Source: an uncultured Verrucomicrobiota bacterium (GTDB lineage Bacteria > Verrucomicrobiota > Verrucomicrobiia > Verrucomicrobiales > Verrucomicrobiaceae). Taken from it: a stretch of 64,000 nucleotides of DNA. Below the pieces are notes generated by a model, which did no database searches, was not told where the DNA came from, and was given only the letters and a program-made list of their open reading frames with translations. Shown here one piece after another: positions 25,706-36,000 of this stretch. Position numbers and translations under genes: made by a program. Numbering within the stretch: the first letter of the stretch is position 1; each line of letters opens with the position of its first letter. Where the stretch lies: the NCBI GenBank assembly GCA_903838675.1, contig CAILZI010000068.1, positions 1 through 64,000 of the forward strand, given 5' to 3'.

Positions 25706-28700
25706 ATGTCACGCTTCTTCATCGACCGGCCAGTCTTTGCCTGGGTCATCGCCATCATCATCATGCTGGCGGGGGCGCTCTCGATCACGAACCTGCCCAT
25801 AGCTCAGTATCCGAGCATCGCTCCGCCGACCATCGCCATCATCGCGACCTATCCCGGTGCATCAGCCAAGACGCTGGAGGACACGGTGACTCAGGTCATT
25901 GAGCAGAAGCTCAATGGCATTGATCACCTGCGTTACATTGAGTCCGCGAGCACGTCGGATGGTACCGCGACGATCACGGTCACCTTTGATGGCGAAGCCA
26001 ATGCCGACACCGCGCAGGTGCAGGTGCAGAACAAGGTCGCGCTCGCCATTCCATCTCTGCCGCTGGAAGTGCAGCAGCAGGGCGTGCAGGTGAACAAATC
26101 GGTGCGCAACTTCCTCATCGTCGTCGGCCTCATCTCCGAGGACGGCAGCATGTCCAACACCGACCTCGCTGATTACAATTCCAGCGTGATGCGGGACCCG
26201 ATCAGCCGCTTGCAGGGCGTGGGTGAGATTCAGGCCTTCGGCACGCAGTATGCGATGCGCATCTGGCTGGACCCTGACAAACTCACCAAGTACCAGCTGG
26301 GCACCTCGGACGTCATCGCCGCCGTGCGTGCGCAGAATGCACAGGTCTCAGCCGGAGCGCTGGGAGCCCTGCCAGCGGAGCCGGGCCAGCTGCTCAACGC
26401 CACCGTCATGGCGCAGAGCCGCTTGCAGACGCCTGAGCAGTTTGGCGCCATTCTCCTGCGTGTCAGTCAGGATGGTTCGCGTGTTTTCCTGCGTGATGTT
26501 GCGCGCACAGAGCTTGGCAGTGAATCGTACAATGTCATGGCGCGCTACAACGGCATGCCCGCCAGCGGCATGGCCATCCGTCCCGCACTCGGAGCCAATG
26601 CGCTGGAAACCGTGAACATCGTGAAGAAAAAGGTGGAGGAGCTCTCGCAGTTTTTCCCGCCGGGCGTGAGGGCGATCTTTCCTTACGACACCACGCAGTT
26701 TGTGCGCATCTCGGTGGAGGAGGTTGTGAAGACCCTGATCGAGGCTGTCATTCTCGTGTTCGTGGTGATGTTTGTTTTCCTGCAAAGCTGGCGCGCGACC
26801 CTGATCCCCACCATCGCGGTGCCGGTTGTTTTGCTCGGCACGTTTGGCGTCATGTCGGCGGCCGGGTATTCCATCAACACGCTTACGCTGTTCGGCCTGG
26901 TGCTCGCCATCGGCCTGCTGGTGGATGACGCCATCGTCGTTGTGGAAAACGTGGAGCGTGTGATGCAAGAGGAGGGCCTCTCGCCAAAGGAGGCCACGCG
27001 CAAATCCATGGATCAGATCAGCGGTGCGCTCGTTGGCATTGGTCTGGTGCTTAGCGCGGCCTTTGTCCCCATGGCCTTCTTCACGGGTTCCAGCGGCGTC
27101 ATCTACCGGCAGTTCTCGCTCATCATCGTCAGTTCGGTGACGCTCTCAGTGATGGTCGCGCTGATTCTCACGCCGGCCCTTTGCGCCACGTTGTTGAAGC
27201 CGGTGCCCAAGGACCACGGCATCAACAAACGGGGTCCCTTCGGCTGGTTCAATCGAGCCTTTGAACGCACGGCAGATCATTACACACACGCGGTCGCAAT
27301 GTTCCTGAAGCACTACGTTCTCGCGCTCATTCCATACATCGGGATCGCCATCGCGGTCGTTTTTCTCTTCGAGCGTGCGCCCACCGGCTTCCTGCCGGAT
27401 GAAGACACCGGCGTGCTCTTTGCGATGGCGCAGCTTCCGCCCGGCTCCACGCGAGAACAGGCGGATGAAGTGCTGAAGAAAATGGAGAAGCATTTCTTTG
27501 AGGAGGAGAAGGATCTCGTCGAAGGCGGCTTCGGCGTGCTCGGCTTCAGCTTCAGCGGCAACGCACAGAATCAGGTGCTCATGTTCATCAAGCTCAAACC
27601 CTGGGAGGAGCGCAAGCTGCCTTCGCAAAAAGTGAAGGCCATTCAGATGCGAGCGCTGGGCAAGTTTGGGCAGATCAAAGAGGCTCTGGCATTTGCCTTT
27701 GCGCCGCCCGCCGTGCTGGAACTCGGCACCGCAACTGGCTTTGATCTGCGCCTCGTGGATCTCGCCGGGCTTGGGCATGATGCGCTCATGGATGCCCAGG
27801 GGCAGCTGCTGGGCATGTCGATGAAGAATCCGTTTCTCGCCTCCGTGCGCCCCAATGGTCTTGCCGACACTGCAGTTTATCAGATCGATGTGGACCAGGA
27901 AAAAGCCAGCGCGCTGGGGCTGTCTCTGGCCGACATCAATGCTTCTCTCAGCACCATTCTCGGCTCCACGTACATCAATGATTTCATCGACAAAAACCGC
28001 GTGAAGCGCGTCATGATTCAGGGCGATGCGAAGTTCCGGATGCTGCCTGAGGACGTGAACCGCTGGTACGTGCGCAACTTGCAGGGTGGCATGGTGCCGT
28101 TCTCCGCCTTCTCCACGGCCTCTTGGAAAATGGGCTCACCGAAGCTGGAGCGCTTCAATGGAGCGCCATCGCTTTCCATTCTCGGTGAACCCTCTCCGGG
28201 CCACAGTTCGGGTGAGTCCATTCGCGAGATCGAGCGGCTGGCAAAGTCGCTGCCGCCGGGTATTGGCGTTGCCTGGGCCGGGTTGTCGTATGAGGAGCAG
28301 ATGTCTGGCTCCAAGGCCTCATCGGTTTACATCATCGCGTTGCTCATGGTCTTCCTCTGCCTTGCCGCGCTGTATGAGAGCTGGGCCATTCCGTTCTCGG
28401 TGATGATGGACATGCCGCTTGGCGCGCTGGGTGTCGTCGCCGCCACGCAGTGGCGCGGCATGCCGAATGACATCTATTTCCAAATTGGCCTGATCACCAT
28501 CATCGGCCTCTCGGCCAAGAACGCGATTCTTGTCGTGGAATTTGCCAAGGAACATTTCGATCAGGGAGCCACGCTCATAGATGCGGCGCTGCATGCCGTC
28601 CGCCAGCGTCTGCGGCCCATCTTGATGACCTCCATCGCGTTTGGTCTTGGGGTGCTGCCGCTGGCGATCAATACCGGTGCGGGTTCAGGAAGTCAGAACG

Positions 28701-28828
28701 CCATTGGCACTGGTATTGTCGGCGGTGCGGTGACGACCACGTTGCTCGGGCTGTTCTTTGTGCCGCTGTACTTTGTCGTCATTCTGCGGCTGTTCCGGGT
28801 GAAGCCGCTGAAGGTGGAGGCAAAGTAG
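25706..28828 (+). CDS. RND efflux inner-membrane pump (AcrB/HAE1 family)
   Basis: 1040 residues, the usual length of hydrophobe/amphiphile exporters. The start [20 protein letters not shown] is typical. The proton-relay helix has [20 protein letters not shown] with the paired Asp, and a Lys relay would lie in the tenth helix ([20 protein letters not shown]). Two large periplasmic loops follow helices 1 and 7. The complex exports drugs, bile-salt-like or other amphiphiles by proton antiport. The gene directly follows its adaptor, so the two form an operon. Confidence 0.95.
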   Translation: MSRFFIDRPVFAWVIAIIIMLAGALSITNLPIAQYPSIAPPTIAIIATYPGASAKTLEDTVTQVIEQKLNGIDHLRYIESASTSDGTATITVTFDGEANADTAQVQVQNKVALAIPSLPLEVQQQGVQVNKSVRNFLIVVGLISEDGSMSNTDLADYNSSVMRDPISRLQGVGEIQAFGTQYAMRIWLDPDKLTKYQLGTSDVIAAVRAQNAQVSAGALGALPAEPGQLLNATVMAQSRLQTPEQFGAILLRVSQDGSRVFLRDVARTELGSESYNVMARYNGMPASGMAIRPALGANALETVNIVKKKVEELSQFFPPGVRAIFPYDTTQFVRISVEEVVKTLIEAVILVFVVMFVFLQSWRATLIPTIAVPVVLLGTFGVMSAAGYSINTLTLFGLVLAIGLLVDDAIVVVENVERVMQEEGLSPKEATRKSMDQISGALVGIGLVLSAAFVPMAFFTGSSGVIYRQFSLIIVSSVTLSVMVALILTPALCATLLKPVPKDHGINKRGPFGWFNRAFERTADHYTHAVAMFLKHYVLALIPYIGIAIAVVFLFERAPTGFLPDEDTGVLFAMAQLPPGSTREQADEVLKKMEKHFFEEEKDLVEGGFGVLGFSFSGNAQNQVLMFIKLKPWEERKLPSQKVKAIQMRALGKFGQIKEALAFAFAPPAVLELGTATGFDLRLVDLAGLGHDALMDAQGQLLGMSMKNPFLASVRPNGLADTAVYQIDVDQEKASALGLSLADINASLSTILGSTYINDFIDKNRVKRVMIQGDAKFRMLPEDVNRWYVRNLQGGMVPFSAFSTASWKMGSPKLERFNGAPSLSILGEPSPGHSSGESIREIERLAKSLPPGIGVAWAGLSYEEQMSGSKASSVYIIALLMVFLCLAALYESWAIPFSVMMDMPLGALGVVAATQWRGMPNDIYFQIGLITIIGLSAKNAILVVEFAKEHFDQGATLIDAALHAVRQRLRPILMTSIAFGLGVLPLAINTGAGSGSQNAIGTGIVGGAVTTTLLGLFFVPLYFVVILRLFRVKPLKVEAK

Positions 28829-28855
28829 CTGCAAGTTTTTGTTCGTCGGGTCTTG

Positions 28856-29701
28856 CTACTGCGCCGCGAGCGCCGCAGCCGCTCTCGCTTTAGCGATCTC
28901 CGCCTTCTTCAAGATCTCTTCCGTGCTCGGCAGGCTCGCCAGCACATCCGCCGGGATGAAGCCGTCGCCGACGAGTTTGGTGAGGCATTTTTTGCGTTCA
29001 TCCAGCGCTTTGTCAGGGCTGCGTTCTTTGCTGAAGCGGGATTTGGCGGCGGCGCTGCGGTCTTTGAGGGCGGAGTAGATGTCGCCGCCGAGGAGGGAGG
29101 AGATGTCCACTTTGATCTTTTCGCGGCCGGCTTCGTGCTCGTTGATTTCGTCGCCGTTGATCGGTCCAGCCTGGTATTTGGGGAACATGATGGCGACTTC
29201 GGGGCAGACGCGGGAGCAGGCGGGGCAGTTGGTCTTGCAGTTGTCGTTGTTCTGCACCTGGATCTTGTTGTCCTCGCTGACGCCATAGACATCGAAGAGG
29301 CAGAAGCTGAGGCACTGCATGCAGTTGGTGCAGCGGGAGTAGTCGATGACGGGGAACCAAGGCTTCCATTTGCCGGGTTCGTTCATGGTTTTCTCGCCGC
29401 GTGATTTGTCCACCAGCGCCACGATGGCGTCAGGCTCCAGGCCGGTGATGTCGCAGGTGTCGATGGTGATCTTGCCGGTGGCGTCTTCCAGCGCGGGGGC
29501 TTTGCCTTCGAAGGCACCGAGCACGAGGAGGTTGCGCTCGTCATGCGGCATGGCAGGCGCGCCAAGACTGCTGCGGGTGACGGTGTAGCCTTTGTCGAGC
29601 AGGGCCATCATGACCTTGGCACGGGACTCGGCGGGAAGCTGGATGCTGCCGCTGCCTTCATAAAGGACGACGCGGAGCGGGCGGTGAGTGTGAGTGATCA
29701 T
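28856..29701 (-). CDS. 2[4Fe-4S] ferredoxin-domain protein
   Basis: 281 residues. An N-terminal domain of about 110 residues (VVLYEGSGSIQLPAESRAKV) looks like a small alpha/beta fold and is not recognised. Two iron-sulfur motifs follow: CTNCMQCLSFC (Cys124, 127, 130, 134) and CKTNCPACSRVCP (Cys155, 159, 162, 166; the first spacing is three residues, as in some variant clusters). The C-terminus is helical and Lys/Ala-rich. It should carry electrons in the cytoplasm. It is 20 nt downstream of a small cysteine protein gene on the same strand, so the two probably work together. The redox partner is unknown. Confidence 0.8.
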   Translation of the reverse strand: MITHTHRPLRVVLYEGSGSIQLPAESRAKVMMALLDKGYTVTRSSLGAPAMPHDERNLLVLGAFEGKAPALEDATGKITIDTCDITGLEPDAIVALVDKSRGEKTMNEPGKWKPWFPVIDYSRCTNCMQCLSFCLFDVYGVSEDNKIQVQNNDNCKTNCPACSRVCPEVAIMFPKYQAGPINGDEINEHEAGREKIKVDISSLLGGDIYSALKDRSAAAKSRFSKERSPDKALDERKKCLTKLVGDGFIPADVLASLPSTEEILKKAEIAKARAAAALAAQ

Positions 29702-29721
29702 GGTAGGTAAATGACGAATGG

Positions 29722-30066
29722 TCAGGCGGCGGTTGCTGGCTCGGCGCTGAGGAGGGCGTCGGCGATTTCCTGCGCGGTCTGGGTGCGCATGTTGAGGATC
29801 TCGGTGTCGGCGGGGAGGGGGAAGCCTGCCTGCTGGAAGAGGCCTTTCACGGCGCGGGGGTAGCAGGCGGCGATGCGGAGCTTGCCGCAGGAGGCAATGG
29901 CCTGAAGACGGGGGTCGCGGTGCGCGGCCATCTCGCAGAGATCGGAGACGGTTTCAAAGCTGGCGTTTGAATCGCAGAGCTTCTGGAGGACGTCGTTTTT
30001 CACGCCGGTGGGAACGACCTGGGCGTAGGCGCAGCGGCAGTAGAGGATGGTGGCGGGGGGACTCAA
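29722..30066 (-). CDS. Small cysteine-containing protein resembling the N-terminal part of HdrA
   Basis: 114 residues from a TTG at 30066; no ATG or GTG lies upstream in frame before a stop, and later starts would lose the first cysteines. The pattern ILYCRCAYAQVV at the start, a middle helix, then IAACYPRAVKGLFQQAGF recalls the N-terminal region of heterodisulfide-reductase subunit A, where a CxC-type start is followed by a segment of the form VAxCxPRxHExxFxxAG. The flavin-binding part of HdrA is absent. Cysteines are at 10, 12, 31, 44, 60 and 68. Together with the ferredoxin protein 20 nt downstream it may form a small redox module; this is inference. Confidence 0.55.
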   Translation of the reverse strand: MSPPATILYCRCAYAQVVPTGVKNDVLQKLCDSNASFETVSDLCEMAAHRDPRLQAIASCGKLRIAACYPRAVKGLFQQAGFPLPADTEILNMRTQTAQEIADALLSAEPATAA

Positions 30067-30158
30067 AAGGGCACGAAAAAGGTGGAGATCAGTGTGGGCT
30101 CAGGTGGCGTACTACGCAACACCGGCGAAGGAGGGCATGACGAATTTAGGTCCAAAAG

Positions 30159-30187
30159 CACAAAGTCGGCGCGAGGCCGACTTTGTG
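30159..30187 (-). terminator. Terminator of the NtrC-like regulator gene
   Basis: A perfect 12-bp stem (30159-30170 with 30176-30187), loop GCGAG on the plus strand. Read on the minus strand it comes 30 nt after the regulator stop and runs into CTTTT. It separates the regulator from the HdrA-like/ferredoxin pair downstream, so those two need their own promoter in 30067-30158. Confidence 0.65.
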
Positions 30188-30216
30188 GATGAGCGCGAGT
30201 CGAGTTGTACGCAGGC

Positions 30217-31572
30217 CTACGTGGTGGTCTTGCGCTCGACGTTGAGGCCCATCTTGCGGTAGAGCGTGGCGATGGAAACGCCGAGCATGCTGGCGGTCTT
30301 TTCGCGGGAGCCGCTGTTGTACTTGAGGGTTTCCTGGATAAAGGCGCGCTCCTGCCCCTTGATGAAATCGTCGAGCGTGGACCCGATGGGGAGCTTGGTG
30401 ATGCCCTCGGTGGTGGAAGGGGTCGGTATTTCGATCTGCTGCGTGACTTTGGCCGGCAGGTCGGAGGGACGGACGCGGTCGTTTTCCGCGAAGGCGCAGG
30501 CACGCTCGATGGCGTTGCGCAGTTCGCTGACGTTGCCGGGCCAGTTGTACTTCTCCAAGAATTCGATGGCGCCGGTGTCGATGGTCTTGGGCTTGGTGTC
30601 GGTGCGGTCGGCGAGATCTTTGAGGAAATGCTCGACGAGGGGGCGCACGTCCACGCGGCGCTCACGCAGCGGCGGGATCTTGAGCGGGACCACCGAGAGT
30701 TTGTAGAACAAGTCTTCGCGGAACTTGCCCACCTTCACCGCATCTTCGAGAGACGTGGTGCTGGAGACCACGAGGCGGAAATCCGCCCCGCTGGAGCCAT
30801 TGCCCCAGCCTTTCTTTGACTGCGCTTCGTCAAGGAAGGTGTTCAGCTGTGCCTGGATACGGGCCGGGAGCTGATTGACCTCTGCCAGATGGATGGTGCC
30901 GCCGGAGACGCGATTGAAGATGGCGGTCTGGCCGAAGAGCTCGGTTTCGAGGGCGTCTTCCGGCATGGCGCTGCACTGCAGTTCCTTATAAGGGGAGTTA
31001 CTGCGGCGGCTAGCTTCATGCAGAGCGCGGGCGACCATGTGCTTGCCCACGCCGAATTCACCTTCGAGGAGGACGGGACTGTCGTTGTTGGCCACGCGGC
31101 GGACGATGTCAAAAATGCGCTGAATGGCATCGCTGTGACCGATGAGTTTCGAAGCTGAGGCGGAGCGCAGCGTGGAGCTGGGAATGCTGGTAGGCGTAGC
31201 GGCGGCGATGCCGTTGCGCTGCAGGGCCTGATTGACCGTCTTGATCAGATCTCCCAGATCGAAGGGCTTGGTGAGGTAATCGAAAGCGCCCAGGCGCATG
31301 GCTTCCACGGCAGTTTCCACGCTGCCATGACCGGTGACCATGATGACGGCGGTGCTGGGGAATTGATCCCGGCACATGCTGACGAGATCGAGACCGTTCA
31401 CGTCGCCAATACGCAGGTCGACAATGACGAGGTCAGGCTGGTTGGAGCGAATGGCCGCGATGCCATCAATGCCGGTGGTGCAGCCAAAAACCTGGTGACC
31501 CGCAGCTTTGCAAAGCTTGGTCATGAGTTCCAGAATGGCGGCTTCGTCGTCTATGATTACTAGTTTAGCCAT
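30217..31572 (-). CDS. NtrC-family response regulator with degenerate AAA+ domain
   Basis: 451 residues from the ATG at 31572. Receiver domain: acidic pair Asp8-Asp9, phospho-acceptor Asp52 (VIVDLRIGDVNG), Thr80 and Lys102. AAA+ domain: Walker A GEFGVGKH (171-178), ELFG at 211-214, arginine-finger region FREDLFYKLSVVPLKIPPLR. The GAFTGA loop that contacts sigma-54 is missing: ELFG is followed by QTAIFNRVSGGTIHLAEV. The Walker B Asp is replaced by Ala (HLAEV instead of a usual hhDE). A Fis-type helix-turn-helix ends the protein (REKTASMLGVSIATLYRKM). It probably binds DNA in response to phosphorylation but cannot activate sigma-54 in the usual way. No histidine kinase gene is adjacent. Confidence 0.88.
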   Translation of the reverse strand: MAKLVIIDDEAAILELMTKLCKAAGHQVFGCTTGIDGIAAIRSNQPDLVIVDLRIGDVNGLDLVSMCRDQFPSTAVIMVTGHGSVETAVEAMRLGAFDYLTKPFDLGDLIKTVNQALQRNGIAAATPTSIPSSTLRSASASKLIGHSDAIQRIFDIVRRVANNDSPVLLEGEFGVGKHMVARALHEASRRSNSPYKELQCSAMPEDALETELFGQTAIFNRVSGGTIHLAEVNQLPARIQAQLNTFLDEAQSKKGWGNGSSGADFRLVVSSTTSLEDAVKVGKFREDLFYKLSVVPLKIPPLRERRVDVRPLVEHFLKDLADRTDTKPKTIDTGAIEFLEKYNWPGNVSELRNAIERACAFAENDRVRPSDLPAKVTQQIEIPTPSTTEGITKLPIGSTLDDFIKGQERAFIQETLKYNSGSREKTASMLGVSIATLYRKMGLNVERKTTT

Positions 31573-31849
31573 ATTATTTTCGTGAAGTGAGAGGCATGGT
31601 TGATTGTTAAATAAGCTAAACGTTTCGCAGGATTGCGTCAATTTAAGATTCTCAAAAAGGAGAATAGGGGTGCCTCAGGCATGCTTCAACATTGAAATTC
31701 AGTAATGTAGGAGGATTGCCGATTGGCCTCGTGGTCTTCTGCACTGCGTTTAGTTAGCCAGGGATTCGCAGTTGTGGCGCTGGGGGACTGAAACTCTTGC
31801 TCCAGACGAAGGTTCATTCTCTCGCACTCAATTACCATAGCACTTTCAC

Positions 31850-32926
31850 ATGAAATCCAAATCCAACCGACTCTTCTGGCTTTGCGGGGCGCTCGCTCTC
31901 AGCGTCGCTCCTTTGCAAGCTCAGGATGCCAAGCCCGCAGATCAACTGCCCGCTGCTGCGCCACTTCCTCCAGCCCCAACTCCCAAACTGGACGCGCCGC
32001 CCGTGGCACCACCACGTGAACTACCGCGCCCCGGCGTGCAGCGGGATGGCAATGGGCCCCGACCAGACTCCATGCGTGAGCCGCAGCGCCGCCCGGATAT
32101 GGCTGGTCCGCGCGATGGTGTACAGCCTCAGCGTGACGGGCAGCGTGGGCCGATGAATCCCACCAATGATGGCGACCGCAAACCTGATCAGGGCCCCGGA
32201 TATGGCCGCGATGGTTTTCGCCGTCCTCCCATGGATGGCCAGCAAGGTGGTGAGCATCATCGCGGCGAGCCGCAACAACGGGGCTTTCGTGGCCCGATGA
32301 ACAACCCGCAGCACGAAGGCGACCGTGCTCAGGATCATTCGGGCCGCCAGGATCGCTTCCACCAGCACCAGGGGCAGCGGGGCGGCGAACATGGTGGCTT
32401 TAGGCCTCGATTTGAAGGCCGTGGCCCGCGGTTTTTTTCACCGCGTGGATCGTTTGGTGCACAGCGTGGCGGTGAAGGATTCCGTTCACCTCAGGGAGGC
32501 CCACAGGGGTGGCGGATGCACCGTGGTCCTGGTCCGCAGGGCAGAATGGGATGGGGTTTTGGTCATCGCTTTGGCGGGCGTCAGCAGGGGCAGCAGTTCG
32601 GCAGCCTGCGAACGGGAGGGCGATTTGGCGGTCCACGCGGTTTTGGCCCCCGATTTGAACAGCCTCGCGGGCCAGCACCGCAGCAGTTTGGGCCGCAGCG
32701 TGGTTATGGGCATTGGGGCGAAGGTCACCAGCACTTCGAGCGGCCAATGCCGCAGCCTCAGCATGGTGATATGCATGGCGGCGACCGTGGCCCCGGCCAT
32801 TCGCCACGCGACGGCGGTCCGCGCTTTGCCCCGCCTTTTCAGCGTGACAATGAAGGACCCCATGGCCCGCCTCCGATGAATCATGAACGTGGTCGCGAAG
32901 GTCCTGCGCGTGATCGCAGCGTGTGA
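31850..32926 (+). CDS. Secreted low-complexity Gly/Pro/Arg/Gln/His-rich protein
   Basis: 358 residues. A clear signal peptide (MKSKSNRLFWLCGALALSVA, ending PLQAQ) precedes a fully low-complexity mature chain made mostly of G, P, R, Q, H, D and F, with recurring RGP, GGEHHRG, GRGPRF and FGPRF-like units. There are no cysteines after the signal peptide and almost no hydrophobic core, so it is likely disordered and very basic. It could bind anionic polymers or coat the cell; no function is recognised. The divergent gap to the regulator gene (31573-31849) holds its promoter. A strong terminator follows at 32956. Confidence 0.7.
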   Translation: MKSKSNRLFWLCGALALSVAPLQAQDAKPADQLPAAAPLPPAPTPKLDAPPVAPPRELPRPGVQRDGNGPRPDSMREPQRRPDMAGPRDGVQPQRDGQRGPMNPTNDGDRKPDQGPGYGRDGFRRPPMDGQQGGEHHRGEPQQRGFRGPMNNPQHEGDRAQDHSGRQDRFHQHQGQRGGEHGGFRPRFEGRGPRFFSPRGSFGAQRGGEGFRSPQGGPQGWRMHRGPGPQGRMGWGFGHRFGGRQQGQQFGSLRTGGRFGGPRGFGPRFEQPRGPAPQQFGPQRGYGHWGEGHQHFERPMPQPQHGDMHGGDRGPGHSPRDGGPRFAPPFQRDNEGPHGPPPMNHERGREGPARDRSV

Positions 32927-32955
32927 TGTTTGAGCAAGCTTATTTTCATGACACG

Positions 32956-32984
32956 GCGGCCCGGGCAACCGGGCCGCTTTTTTT
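32956..32984 (+). terminator. Rho-independent terminator
   Basis: GCGGCCCGG (32956-32964), GNRA tetraloop GCAA, CCGGGCCGC (32969-32977), then seven T. Textbook form, ending the low-complexity gene's transcript 30 nt after its stop. Confidence 0.92.
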
Positions 32985-33090
32985 GCGTCTTTGAAAAGAG
33001 CCATTCGCGTCTCGCGAGTTGTGTTTGTACAAACGAACTCCATAGTCGGGTCCGCCCGCAGTCCCGACGGCCTGCCACGACTCCTACCTC

Positions 33091-36000
33091 ATGAGCTTGG
33101 TCAAAAAACTTGCCAAAAAGTTCAACACGAAAGCGCAGACCTCTGCGAACGGAGTTCATGGACCGGCGGAGCTGCCATGGTGGTCGCCGGATCGTTGGGC
33201 GCACCTGTGGAACGGCGAGCCGCCGATATCCGCCGCCTCGGCAGCCACCGCCAACACCATGCTGCCGGTGCTGATCGAAGTCTTCGCCGCTTTCAGCAAG
33301 CTGGACGGCAACATCGAGGAAGAGGAAGTCGAATCCAGTCTGGGCTACCTGCGCTATGACTACCCGGAGGCGATCTACGCCGACATGCGCCGCCTCTATT
33401 TTGAGGCCCTGCAGGAGCCGCAGGATCTGACGCAGCGCGCAAAGGAGCTGAGCCAGAAACTCACGCAGGAGCAAAAAATCCTGCTGGGTGTGCAGTTGTA
33501 CCTGCTCATTTCGCGTGCGCAGCAAAATCAGCGGCAGATGGTGGAGTTTTATCTCTTCATGACGAACCTGGGCATCGCCGCCCAGGCCATCGACATCGTC
33601 TATCAGCTCAATGCTGGAGACAAACCGCCGGAGGAGGGTTTTTCCACCAAGGGTGGCCAGCCGCTGGACACGCTGCGCATTGGCGCCACGAAGAACTGTG
33701 ACGTGCTGCTGCGTTCCCTCTCGGAGGACTGCTCCGTGGTGGCGTTCCGGTTTCAAAATCTCGTGCTGCTGAAAAACACGGGCAGCATTTCCATTCTGGT
33801 GCGCAGCCGCCGTCAGCCGCCGGGGGAATTTTCGCGACTTTATCCGGGAGAGCGTGTGGTGCTGGAAGACGTGACCCTGGACTACAATGACCTGATCACC
33901 TACTTCAACTCCAAGAAGACACTCTCAGGCACGCAGATCTACCTGACCCTCACGGAAAGCGGTAGCGCGGAGATCGCCCCGCAGCGCACGCGTGGTACCA
34001 ATTTGCGCCTCAGCTTTGGGCTGGGCGTCACGGTGGAGGCTTTGCGGACCACCAAGGCCACGCTGAATGGTGTGGTGCTCAGCAGCGGCACGGTGGTGGA
34101 AGCCAGCATTGAGGACAGCCTCATTGCCCATGGTGAAGTGGAAATCGCGCTTCGCGATCTGCGCGTGCGTGCGCAGGAGTTTGGCGGGCAGTTCCGACTG
34201 GAGGGCAGCCGCAACACCTATCTCGTCTCCAACAAGCCCGAGCTGCTGGATGAAGGCGACATTCTGCTTTCTGAAGACACGGATGGTGAAATCCTGCTGC
34301 GCATCGAGTGCAACTACGCGCAGAAAACTGGCGTGCTGGAAGTGCTTCGCTCCTCACGCCCGCTCTACATTGGCATCATTCCGGTGCGTGACCGCATCAC
34401 CCTCAATGACGGCGACACGATCACGCTGGGCGAAGGACAGTACCTGCGCTGCCATTTTGCGGATCGCATCATCGAAGAGGAGCGCAATACCGTGCGCCAG
34501 CTTGAGGTGCGCGAACTCAGCCACCGCTTTGATGGCCGCGACACCGCGCAGGACGGCGTGAGCTTCCTTGCCCGCCGTGGCGAGATGATCTGCGTCATGG
34601 GGCCCAGCGGCTGCGGCAAGAGCACGCTGCTGCGCATTCTCGGCGGGCAGCTCAAACCGAAGGGGGGCGAAGTGCTGATGAACGGCCTCGCGCTGTATGA
34701 CAACCTGCACAATCTCACGCCCTACATCGCCTACATTCCCCAGGAGGATGCTTTTGATCCCTTGCTGAAGGTGCAGGAAAATCTCGATTTCTCGGTGGCG
34801 GTGCGTTGTCCGCATTTGAAAACCGAGGAGCGGCGCAAACGCGTGGATGCGAAGCTGGCTGAACTTGGCCTGGCCGATCTGCGTGACCGGCTGGCCGGCA
34901 CGCCGCAGCAGAAATTCCTCAGCGGTGGTGAGCGCAAGCGTCTCAATGCGGGGCTCGACATGATCGGCATCTCCGACGTGTATCTCTTTGATGAGCCGAC
35001 CTCCGGCCTTTCTTCCAAGGACAGCGAGCACGTGCTTGAAATCATCCGCAGTCTGGCGCGCAACAAGATCGTCATCACCTCCATTCATCAGCCCAGTTCA
35101 AGACTGCTGCAGATGTTCGACAAGGCCCTGCTGCTCGACAAGGGCGGCAAGCTTGCCTACTACGGCACGCCGCAGGGCATGCTGGAGTACTTCTGGCGCG
35201 TGTATCACACAGAGACTGGTCAGGCGGGGGATGCCGATACGCAGCCGCCGGACAAACTCACGCCGGACTTCGTCTTTGACGTGCTGGAAACACCGCTGCG
35301 CGACATCAGTGGTGACATCATTCATGAGCGCAGCGCAGACGGGCATCTGGTGGCGGCACGCCGCTTTCCGCCGAACTTCTGGCGAGACTCCTATCAGCGG
35401 CATCTCATCATGGAGAGCATGGCGAAGCAAAAGTCCGCGCCGGGTAGCACCAGCCTCATTGCCCGGCCCAAGCGCGATGAAAGCCACAGCGCCACCCGCA
35501 TGCGCAGCACGCCCAAGCCGCCGAAGCACACCTTCCGCGAGGAGAGCATTCTTTTCTTCACCCTGCTGAAGCGCGCTTTCCTCAGCAAGCTGCGCAATCG
35601 CACCAATCTGCTGACGACCCTGCTGGAGGCTCCCTTGCTCGCCTGGCTCATCTCCAGCGTGCTCAAGTACTCCGAGGAGAAGCACTACACTTTCGCCACG
35701 GCTTTCCACATTCCCACCTATCTCTTCATGAGTCTCGTGGTGGCAATGTTTCTGGGCCTGACGAACAGCGCGGATGAAATCATCCGCGACCGACATACCC
35801 TGAGTCGAGAGCGCAATCACAACCTGCGAACGTTTTACTACCTTAGCGGCAAAATCATTTCGCTTTCCACCTTCGCACTCGCCCAGTGCGTGATCTACCT
35901 TCTCATCGGCAACTGGGTGCTGGAGATGCGAGACATGTTCCTGATTCACCTGTGGTGGATGTTCCTCACCTCGCTCACGGGCGTCTGCCTCGGGCTGTTC

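Noticed and set aside
31729..31760. Possible sigma-54 promoter (TGGC with a downstream TGC) before the low-complexity gene
   Set aside because: The spacing between the GG and GC elements does not fit the -24/-12 consensus.
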